Source: UBA8337 sp965658615
Lineage (GTDB): Bacteria; Pseudomonadota; Alphaproteobacteria; RS24
Assembly: GCA_965658615.1 (NCBI GenBank)
Contig: CBFHSX010000010.1
Coordinates: forward strand, 1-47,979
DNA: 47,979 nucleotides
Direction of reading: 5' to 3'
The stretch's first letter is position 1; the number at the start of each line of letters is the position of its first letter. Positions 41,640-47,979 of this stretch are shown piece after piece. The position numbers were made by a program, and so were the translations under genes. Below the pieces are notes generated by a model, which saw nothing but the letters and a program-made list of their open reading frames with translations, was not told the DNA's origin and did not search any database.

Positions 41640-42617
41640 ATGAAAACCGATAATGGCGGACAGCAGGCACTTGTGCCGGCCGGGGAACTTATTGAGCAAG
41701 CACCGCAATGGTTTCGCGAAGCGATCGAGACCAAGCCGCAGCTTTGTGAGGTCGCCTATGAGCAAACCCATTTGCACTATCGTAAGTGGGACGGCCCGTC
41801 GGAGGATGCGCAAGGGCTGGTTTTGGTGCATGGCGGCGGCGCGCATGCGCGCTGGTATGATTTCATCGCCCCGCAACTGACCGCCTCCTACAATGTCATT
41901 TCGGTCAATCTGCCAGGCATGGGCGATAGCGGCTGGCTGCAAAAATATAATCGCGAGATTATGGCCGAGGGCGTCATCACCATGATCCGTGATGCCGGTT
42001 TCAAGCATAAGCCGGCGCTGATCGGTCATTCCATGGGCGGCATGGTCTCTTTATTGACCGCGCATCACTATCACGCCGAACTGGCGGCTTTGATGACATG
42101 TGATTTCCATGTGCTCCCGCCGCACGCGCATAATGAATGGTATATGACGCGCGACGAGAACGGCGTCTTGCAACCCAACCCGACACGCGAAACACGCGTT
42201 TATGAAAGTTTCGATGAGGCTTTGGCGCGCTTTCGCCTGCAACCCGAACAGCCCTGCGCCAATCAATTTATCGTCGAGTATATCGGCACCCATTCGCTGC
42301 GCGAAGGCGACGGCGGCTGGCGTTGGAAGTTCGACCCGCATATGTATAAAAACTTTCTCATCGGCGATGATTTGCCCGAAATTTATGTGGGCATACCCTT
42401 GCCCATGGCCGCCATGTTCGGTGCGCAATCGCATGATTTCGAAACAATGACGCGGCGCGAAGTGATCGATTATATGCACAGCCTGAAACCCGATGCGCCG
42501 CATTTTGATATTTTTGGTGCGCATCACCACATTATGCTCGATCAGCCGCAGGCCTTTGCCACCGCCGTGATGCAGCAAATGCAGGTTTGGCAAGCGCTGG
42601 GCGTCTTCTCATCATAA
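41640..42617 (+). CDS. Alpha/beta hydrolase
   Basis: A 325-residue soluble alpha/beta hydrolase, with no signal peptide. Oxyanion LVLVHGGGAHARWYD, strand and loop NLPGMGDSGW, nucleophile GHSMGGM, and the histidine in FGAHHHIMLDQP. The cap region (about 165-250) is unusually large with aromatic residues. GAGGAG lies upstream. Substrate unknown. It converges with the MFS gene and is divergent from rpmJ. Confidence 0.88.
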   Translation: MKTDNGGQQALVPAGELIEQAPQWFREAIETKPQLCEVAYEQTHLHYRKWDGPSEDAQGLVLVHGGGAHARWYDFIAPQLTASYNVISVNLPGMGDSGWLQKYNREIMAEGVITMIRDAGFKHKPALIGHSMGGMVSLLTAHHYHAELAALMTCDFHVLPPHAHNEWYMTRDENGVLQPNPTRETRVYESFDEALARFRLQPEQPCANQFIVEYIGTHSLREGDGGWRWKFDPHMYKNFLIGDDLPEIYVGIPLPMAAMFGAQSHDFETMTRREVIDYMHSLKPDAPHFDIFGAHHHIMLDQPQAFATAVMQQMQVWQALGVFSS

Positions 42618-42642
42618 GCGCGGCTGATTAATCGCCCAAAAC

Positions 42643-43926
42643 TTAATGGCGCGGGGCCCGCGACAATGTCTCTTCTTCGACCTCGTCGACGTCGATTTTC
42701 GCTTCCAGCATATCAAGCTGCTTCGACCTTGTGGTCAGCAGCATCAGCGCGGTCAGCACAAAGGCGACGGCGAACGGGCCGGTCGGCATAATCACATAAA
42801 GCGGCATCACAAAGATCGGCACAAAAATAATCCCGACAGCAGCGGTCGAGCTATTCAGACCGGCCACCGCGCCCTGCTCTTCCGGCTCCACCGCCAGCGA
42901 GCCACCGGCCGCAACGGCAGGCCGCATCAGACCGCTGCCCAAACCTTGCAGCGTCAGCGAAAAGGTAAACAGACCGGCACTCATGGGCAGCAGCAAAAGG
43001 CCGATACCGATCATGGTCAGAATGATGCCCCATACCAGCAGGGCGCGCACCGAGGCGTGGGTGCGCGGGATAATCACCAATTGCGCGAACAGGGTCGCCA
43101 TAGCCATGGCCATCATGGCAACGCCGACCACTTGCGCGGTTTGCGGCCCGTCCAGCGCCAGCGTGTCCATAATGAAAAACGCCGCCACTTGCATCACCGC
43201 CGCACCAATGGTTGAGACAGCGACACCGAGGAATAAAAACAGCCGAATGCGTTTATCGGTGAATTTCAAACGCGGCATGTCTTTGTGACTGCCCGCAGGA
43301 CGTTGACGCTCGGGCAGGAACAGGGCAATGGCCACCGCGCCACCCAAGGCAAATACGGCCAGCGCAAAAAACGGGGCCAGCAGGTGAAACGCGGCCAGCG
43401 CGGCCGCAAAGCCCGGGCCCAAAATCGTGCCCATGCCGAAAGCCGCGCCGATCGCTGCGACACCGGATGTGCGCTCCTCGCGCGAGGTGCGGTCAGCGAC
43501 ATAGGCTTGCGCCGCCGAGGGCGAGCCGGAGCCGAACAGGCCGAAAATCGCGCGCACCAATATCATCAAAGCGTAAAGCGTCATCAGCGGCAAATAGCCG
43601 GCATCACCCAGCGCCAGCAAAATACCAAAGCCGCCGGTCGAAATACCGAAACCGGCAAGCCCCAAAAGGATAACGGGTTTGCGGCCCCAGACATCGCTGC
43701 GCCGCCCCCAAAACGGGCTCATCACCACCCACAGCACGGCTGACAGCGTAAAAATAGCGCTGACCTGCACCTCATTCAGCCCCAAATCGCGTGCCACAGG
43801 CGGGAAAATCGCAAAGAAAAGCGATTGCCCCATGCCCAGCGCCATCAGGCAGATAAACAGCAGGATCATGCCGCGGCGGCGTTCGGCGGCGGAGGTAAAC
43901 CGCATTTGTGTGGGGCTGTCGTCCAT
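42643..43926 (-). CDS. MFS transporter
   Basis: A 427-residue inner-membrane protein with about 12 helices. The loop 2-3 motif is GRRSDVWGRKP and a second GSGSPSAAQAYVADRTSREE lies on the fifth helix side. This resembles the multidrug/TetA-like (DHA1) group. The substrate is unknown; its place after pcs suggests a link to lipid or surface metabolism, but that is inference. ATG 43926 has AGGAAG upstream and lies seven bases after the pcs stop. A frame extension to 44001 overlaps pcs. Confidence 0.85.
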   Translation of the reverse strand: MDDSPTQMRFTSAAERRRGMILLFICLMALGMGQSLFFAIFPPVARDLGLNEVQVSAIFTLSAVLWVVMSPFWGRRSDVWGRKPVILLGLAGFGISTGGFGILLALGDAGYLPLMTLYALMILVRAIFGLFGSGSPSAAQAYVADRTSREERTSGVAAIGAAFGMGTILGPGFAAALAAFHLLAPFFALAVFALGGAVAIALFLPERQRPAGSHKDMPRLKFTDKRIRLFLFLGVAVSTIGAAVMQVAAFFIMDTLALDGPQTAQVVGVAMMAMAMATLFAQLVIIPRTHASVRALLVWGIILTMIGIGLLLLPMSAGLFTFSLTLQGLGSGLMRPAVAAGGSLAVEPEEQGAVAGLNSSTAAVGIIFVPIFVMPLYVIMPTGPFAVAFVLTALMLLTTRSKQLDMLEAKIDVDEVEEETLSRAPRH

Positions 43927-43933
43927 AGGCTTC

Positions 43934-44626
43934 CTAGCGACCGGCAAATTTATACGACCGCCAAATACTGAGGCCGAGCAAATAAAAGGATAACACGCCA
44001 AACGCCCAATCGGCCATGCTTGGCAGACCGGCCTCGCCCGTCAACAGATAAGCAAATATCATCGCCAGCCAAATGACCACAAGTGGCAGGGTCAGTTTAC
44101 GCCCCGCCTCGACGCGCACCGGATGCAGCACGCGAATGGGCGCAAAGACCAGCGCGCTAAGGGCCACGACCAGCAGCAAATTGGTCTCCTGCGTCGAATG
44201 TGTGATGAGCATATAAAACACCACCAAATTCCACAGCGCCGGAAAGCCGAGAAAATCATTCTCTTCCGTCTTGGCCTTTTTATTGGCGAAAGTGTAAAGC
44301 GAGGCCATGCACAAAAGCGCTGCCCCGGCCACACCCGTGCCTGCCGGCAGCATGTCGAAACGGATGAGCATCAGCGCCGGAACAAAACAATAGCTGAGAT
44401 AATCGATAATATGATCGAGAATGGTGCCGTCGAAATCAGGCATATGTTTGGTGACCTCAAATCGCCGCGCCAAAGGCCCGTCAATGCCGTCAATGACCAC
44501 CGCCACAGCCAGCCAAAACAGCGTCGCATAGGCGTCGCCGCGCCACAAAGCCTCAACCGATAAAAGGACCGGAATGAGACCCGATACGGTCAACAAATGA
44601 ATAAGAGTGGCACGAAATTTCAGCAT
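43934..44626 (-). CDS. pcs: Phosphatidylcholine synthase
   Basis: A 230-residue membrane enzyme that condenses choline with CDP-diacylglycerol, a route known in Rhizobium, Brucella and others. The CDP-alcohol motif reads IDGIDGPLARRF then DFDGTILDHIIDYLSY. Distinctive Pcs regions are ENDFLGFPALWNLVVFY and the later RVLHPVRVEAGR. About eight helices are predicted. ATG 44626 lies in the upstream dehydratase stop (TAATG). A TTG at 44635 in frame is less likely. Other CDP-alcohol enzymes are shorter or lack these regions. Confidence 0.93.
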   Translation of the reverse strand: MLKFRATLIHLLTVSGLIPVLLSVEALWRGDAYATLFWLAVAVVIDGIDGPLARRFEVTKHMPDFDGTILDHIIDYLSYCFVPALMLIRFDMLPAGTGVAGAALLCMASLYTFANKKAKTEENDFLGFPALWNLVVFYMLITHSTQETNLLLVVALSALVFAPIRVLHPVRVEAGRKLTLPLVVIWLAMIFAYLLTGEAGLPSMADWAFGVLSFYLLGLSIWRSYKFAGR

Positions 44627-45666
44627 TAATACCAAACCTGCCCGTCCCGGGCGCGCTCTAAATCGCTTTCAGCCATCAGGGTGACCAATTGTTGAAAATT
44701 ACATTGCGGCTGCCAACCCAACACATTGCGGGCTTTTTCAGCATTGCCGACCATCGGGTCAGGCTCGCTCGGACGATAAAAATCAGCATGCACCTCCAAA
44801 TATCTGCGCCCGGTTTTGCGGTCGACACCAATGGTCTCCAGCCCCTCGCCCTCGAGCACCATATCGAGACCTAAAGAGGCGGCGGCCAGCTCGACAAACT
44901 CGCGCACACTATGCGTCTCACCCGAGGCGATGACATAATCATCCGGCGTGTCGTGCTGCAACATGGCCCACATGGCGGCGACATAATCGCCGGCAAAGCC
45001 CCAATCGCGTGCATTATCGAGATTGCCGAGGCGCAGCACTTTTTGCCCACCGCAGGCGATTTGCGCCAATGTGGCGGTGATTTTGCGGGTCACGAAATCC
45101 ATGCCGCGCAGTGGGCTTTCATGGTTGAACATAATGCCGTTCGAGGCGTGCAGGCCATGCGCTTCGCGGAAATTGACCAGCGACCAATAAGCAAACAGCT
45201 TAGCCACGCCATAGGGCGAGCGTGGATGAAAATCATGCGCTTCATCCACCGCACCGGTTTTATTGGTGCCGTAAATCTCGCTGCTCGAGGCCTCGAACAC
45301 CCGAATAGCGGGATTGACCAGCTTCACCGCCTCCATCAGGCGCAGCGTCCCCATGCCGGTGGTCTCACCGGTATAAAGCGGTTGCTGAAAGCTGGCTTGC
45401 GGCGAGCTTTGCCCGCCAAGATTGTAAATTTCATGCGGCCCCACCTGCTCGATAAGCCGCACAATGGAACTGAAATCCTGCATATCGAGCGCCATCAGCT
45501 CGACATCATCGACCACGCCCAGCGCCGCCAGGCGCGGCAGATTGAGCGTCGAGGCGCGCCGCACCGCGCCGACAACGCGATAGCCTTTCGTGAGCAATAA
45601 TTGCGTCAGATAAGCGCCATCCTGTCCGGTCACCCCGGTAATCAATGCGGTTTTTGTCGCGCCCAC
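44626..45666 (-). CDS. GDP-mannose 4,6-dehydratase-like SDR paralogue
   Basis: A 346-residue extended short-chain dehydrogenase close in layout to Gmd. It has the cofactor loop ITGVTGQDGAYL, the catalytic region SSSEIYG and YGVAK, and a C-terminal region with YRPSEPDPMVGNAEKARNVL like Gmd. It differs from the neighbouring gmd in the substrate-loop stretch (GGQSSPQASF here, AAQSHVQVSF in gmd). The substrate could be a different nucleotide sugar. The GTG at 45666 is preferred; TTG at 45681 is in frame. It is translationally coupled to pcs. Confidence 0.82.
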   Translation of the reverse strand: MGATKTALITGVTGQDGAYLTQLLLTKGYRVVGAVRRASTLNLPRLAALGVVDDVELMALDMQDFSSIVRLIEQVGPHEIYNLGGQSSPQASFQQPLYTGETTGMGTLRLMEAVKLVNPAIRVFEASSSEIYGTNKTGAVDEAHDFHPRSPYGVAKLFAYWSLVNFREAHGLHASNGIMFNHESPLRGMDFVTRKITATLAQIACGGQKVLRLGNLDNARDWGFAGDYVAAMWAMLQHDTPDDYVIASGETHSVREFVELAAASLGLDMVLEGEGLETIGVDRKTGRRYLEVHADFYRPSEPDPMVGNAEKARNVLGWQPQCNFQQLVTLMAESDLERARDGQVWY

Positions 45667-45776
45667 TGGCTCTACCCCCAAATCACTGTCGCCAAGCTAG
45701 CCAATTCACCTGCCCCCCGCAATGGACAAATCAGGGCAAACAAGCTAGACAAACCATAGTTTATTAGGATTTTGCC

Positions 45777-46850
45777 ATGACCCAGAAAAAAGCACTGATC
45801 ACCGGCGTTACGGGGCAAGACGGTGCCTATTTGGCCCGTCTTTTGCTCGATAAAGGCTATGAAGTGCACGGCATGAAGCGCCGCGCCTCATCGTTCAACA
45901 CGCAGCGTATTGACGGCATTTACACCGACCCGCACGAAGATGATGTGCGCTTCTTCATGCATTATGGCGACATGACGGATTCGAGCAATATTATGCGTCT
46001 GGTGCAGACCATTGAGCCGGATGAGATTTACAATCTAGCCGCGCAAAGCCATGTGCAAGTCAGCTTTGAGACGGCAGAATATACCGCCAATGCCGATGCG
46101 TTCGGCACGCTGCGCTTTCTGGAGGCCATTCGCACCCTGGGGCTGGTCGAGAAGACACGCTTTTATCAAGCCTCGACCTCTGAGCTTTACGGCAAAGTGC
46201 AAGCCGTACCGCAAAGCGAAACGACACCATTTTACCCGCGCAGCCCCTATGCGGTGGCCAAGCTTTACGCCTATTGGATTTGCGTCAATTACCGCGAAGC
46301 CTATGGCATTCATGCGTCAAACGGCATTCTGTTCAATCATGAAAGCCCGATGCGTGGCGAGACTTTTGTGACGCAAAAAATCGCCATGGCGGTGGCGGCC
46401 ATTGAGACCGGCGCGCAAGAAAAACTCTATCTCGGCAATCTCGACGCAAAGCGCGATTGGGGCCATGCCAAAGAATATGTCGAGGGCATGCACGCCATTA
46501 TCCGCCATGCGGAGGGTGACGATTTCGTTCTCGCCACAGGCCGCACCGAGACCGTGCGTCGCTTTGTCGAACTGGCTTTTGCCGAGATTGGCCGCGAGAT
46601 TGACTGGCAAGGCGACGGCGTCGACGAGGTCGGCAAGGATGCCAAAACCGGCCAAGTGCTGGTTGAGATTGACCCGCGCTATTTCCGCCCCACTGAGGTT
46701 GATCTGCTTATCGGCGACCCGACCAAAGCCAAAGAAAAACTCGGCTGGGAGGCCAAGATTGGCCTTGAAGCACTGGTTTCGGAAATGGTCAGCGTGGCGC
46801 TGCACAATGCCAAGCAGCCAAAGCCCGATATTAAACTGGCAGATTTCTAA
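45777..46850 (+). CDS. gmd: GDP-mannose 4,6-dehydratase
   Basis: A 357-residue enzyme converting GDP-D-mannose to GDP-4-keto-6-deoxymannose. Visible are LITGVTGQDGAYLARLLL, the region YNLAAQSHVQVSFE, the catalytic STSELYG, the YAVAK tyrosine-lysine pair, and the C-terminal RYFRPTEVDLLIGDPTKAKE. Length fits. AGGA lies upstream. fcl starts in its stop codon, and the enzyme pair makes GDP-L-fucose for surface polysaccharides. Confidence 0.96.
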   Translation: MTQKKALITGVTGQDGAYLARLLLDKGYEVHGMKRRASSFNTQRIDGIYTDPHEDDVRFFMHYGDMTDSSNIMRLVQTIEPDEIYNLAAQSHVQVSFETAEYTANADAFGTLRFLEAIRTLGLVEKTRFYQASTSELYGKVQAVPQSETTPFYPRSPYAVAKLYAYWICVNYREAYGIHASNGILFNHESPMRGETFVTQKIAMAVAAIETGAQEKLYLGNLDAKRDWGHAKEYVEGMHAIIRHAEGDDFVLATGRTETVRRFVELAFAEIGREIDWQGDGVDEVGKDAKTGQVLVEIDPRYFRPTEVDLLIGDPTKAKEKLGWEAKIGLEALVSEMVSVALHNAKQPKPDIKLADF

Positions 46851-47782
46851 TGTATGATGTGCGCGGCAAACGCATTTATGTCGCCGGCCATAAAGGCATG
46901 GTCGGCCGCGCCGTTGCGCGCGCGCTGGAAAATTATGACTGCGAAGTACTGACGGCTGAACGCAGCGACGCCGATTTGGTCCGCCAAGCCGAGGTCGAGG
47001 CGTGGATGGCGGCCAACCGCCCCGATGCGGTGATTGTGTGTGCCGCGCGTGTCGGCGGCATACTGGCCAATGACAGCTATCCGGCCGATTTCATTTATGA
47101 CAATCTCATGATCGAGGCGAATATTATCCACGCCGCTTTCACGCAAAAAGTCGAAAAGCTTTTATTCCTCGGCTCGAGCTGTATTTATCCCAAACACGCA
47201 ACCCAGCCCATGGCCGAGGATGCGCTATTGGAAGGCGCGCTGGAGCCGACCAATGAATGGTATGCGATTGCAAAAATCGCCGGCATCAAGCTCTGTCAGG
47301 CCTATCGCAAGCAATACGGCGCCGATTTCATCTCCGCCATGCCGACCAATTTATATGGGCCTTATGATAATTTCGACCTCCAATCGAGCCATGTCATCCC
47401 CGCCCTGATGCGCAAATGCCATGAAGCCAAGCTGGCCGGCAGCGACCATATGGAGGTTTGGGGTTCGGGCAAGGTGATGCGCGAGTTTCTGCATGTCGAT
47501 GATTGCGCTGCCGGCATTGTCTATTTGCTGCAAAATTATTCCGATATGGGCCATGTCAATCTCGGCACAGGCGAGGATGTGACCATCACCGAACTGGCCG
47601 AGACAATTAAAAAAGTGGTTGGGTTTGACGGCGCACTGAAATTCGATGCGTCAAAACCCGACGGAAGCCCCCGCAAACTTCTCGACGTCTCGAAGATAAA
47701 CGCACTGGGCTGGCGCCATGACATCAAGCTCGAAACCGGACTGGCTTCGGCCTATGATTGGTTTCGGCAGAATATTGGCTAG
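46850..47782 (+). CDS. fcl: GDP-L-fucose synthase
   Basis: A 310-residue bifunctional 3,5-epimerase/4-reductase that makes GDP-L-fucose from the Gmd product. The nucleotide loop is VAGHKGMVGRAV, then AARVGGI, the catalytic region GSSCIYP and YAIAK (Tyr-x3-Lys), and GPYDNFDLQSSHVIPA, a GDP-sugar-binding signature of the family. It starts in the gmd stop (TAATG). The C-terminal LLDVSKINALGW is typical. A glycosyltransferase follows. Confidence 0.95.
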   Translation: MYDVRGKRIYVAGHKGMVGRAVARALENYDCEVLTAERSDADLVRQAEVEAWMAANRPDAVIVCAARVGGILANDSYPADFIYDNLMIEANIIHAAFTQKVEKLLFLGSSCIYPKHATQPMAEDALLEGALEPTNEWYAIAKIAGIKLCQAYRKQYGADFISAMPTNLYGPYDNFDLQSSHVIPALMRKCHEAKLAGSDHMEVWGSGKVMREFLHVDDCAAGIVYLLQNYSDMGHVNLGTGEDVTITELAETIKKVVGFDGALKFDASKPDGSPRKLLDVSKINALGWRHDIKLETGLASAYDWFRQNIG

Positions 47783-47799
47783 CGGATAGGACTGAGTTG

Positions 47800-47979
47800 G
47801 TGCAGAAAACGATTTTCTCCCTCACATCGGATCGCGGTCTTGGCGGCATTAGCGCCAGCCTGCTGACCTATTCGCGCGCCATGGCACTGGCCGGCATTCG
47901 CCATATCATCGCCGTGCCGCGCATCACGCCGGTATTTGACGAGCTGGCGGCGATGGATAATGTCGAGATGATTGCCATG
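47800..47979 (+). CDS. Glycosyltransferase (GT4-like) start, cut by window end
   Basis: The first 60 codons from the GTG at 47800 (a TTG at 47797 is the alternative), with AGGA upstream. The N-terminal pattern KTIFSLTSDRGLGGISASLL, followed by YSRAMALAGIRHIIAVPR, looks like the start of a GT-B retaining glycosyltransferase that binds an acceptor. Its position after gmd-fcl suggests a role in a fucose-containing polysaccharide. Only the start is visible, so the family is tentative. Confidence 0.6.
   Translation, partial: MQKTIFSLTSDRGLGGISASLLTYSRAMALAGIRHIIAVPRITPVFDELAAMDNVEMIAM

Noticed and set aside
45682..45776. Repeated CAAGCTAG words at 45693-45700 and 45741-45748 as operators
   Set aside because: Two eight-base copies in a divergent gap are suggestive, but I could not tie them to a regulator or to a good promoter, so they are not listed as a feature.

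Overview
The window is a gene-dense stretch of GC-rich bacterial chromosome. It holds 60 protein genes that I can support (two cut by the window edges) and two tRNA genes. It carries no insertion sequence, prophage or CRISPR array. No gap without a gene exceeds 300 bases; the longest are about 196 bases (4970-5165) and 175 bases (41465-41639). The host is almost certainly an alphaproteobacterium. The evidence is the TrcR/DUF1013 regulator, DUF1192, DUF1491, DUF6456 and DUF465 proteins, a free-standing DnaA-domain-IV-like protein, a COQ9 protein, transhydrogenase split into PntAA/PntAB/PntB beneath an aa3-oxidase subunit IV gene, and phosphatidylcholine synthase. I cannot fix the genus. Fatty-acid and possibly sulfonium-acid catabolism genes would suit a marine heterotroph, but that is inference.

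Layout. 1-3.9 kb: end of sulfite reductase cysI with its DUF934 partner, an MscS channel, DUF1491 and sufE. 3.8-5.6 kb: a three-gene DNA-binding cluster (DUF6456, DnaA-IV-like, winged helix) around an AT-rich divergent promoter region. 5.7-13.8 kb: an MFS exporter, a crotonase diverging from an acyl-CoA ligase, then MaoC, msrB, oligopeptidase B and a serine hydrolase, closely packed. 13.9-16.1 kb: nitronate monooxygenase, CDP-alcohol phosphotransferase and gamma-carbonic-anhydrase-like genes, nearly without gaps. 16.1-18.8 kb: tRNA-Gln, tRNA-Pro, small membrane or exported proteins and an MBL-fold hydrolase. 18.8-24.8 kb: a second acyl-CoA ligase with DUF1499, an amidase, a CDF metal transporter, pdxH and a Sel1-repeat protein. 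24.9-28.9 kb: a housekeeping run fabI-aroC-thiE-efp-suhB. 28.9-36.2 kb: an ABC exporter, rpmE, DUF1192, a quinone reductase, trcR, DUF465, purE-purK, COQ9 and rpsU. 36.2-39.5 kb: pntB-pntAB-pntAA-coxIV on the minus strand. 39.5-42.6 kb: N-formylglutamate amidohydrolase, two alpha/beta hydrolases and rpmJ. 42.6-47.98 kb: the start of a surface-sugar and lipid locus, with a Gmd-like dehydratase, phosphatidylcholine synthase and MFS on the minus strand, divergent from gmd-fcl and a glycosyltransferase on the plus strand.

Many genes are translationally coupled through stop/start overlaps of 1-11 bases. The features that stand out are a histone-H1-like Ala-Lys-Pro repeat tail on PntAA, a textbook intrinsic terminator inside the reading frame of the CDP-alcohol phosphotransferase gene, the DnaA-IV-like/DUF6456/winged-helix cluster, the coupling of a Gmd paralogue to phosphatidylcholine synthase, and the rpmE terminator being encoded inside the end of the DUF1192 gene.
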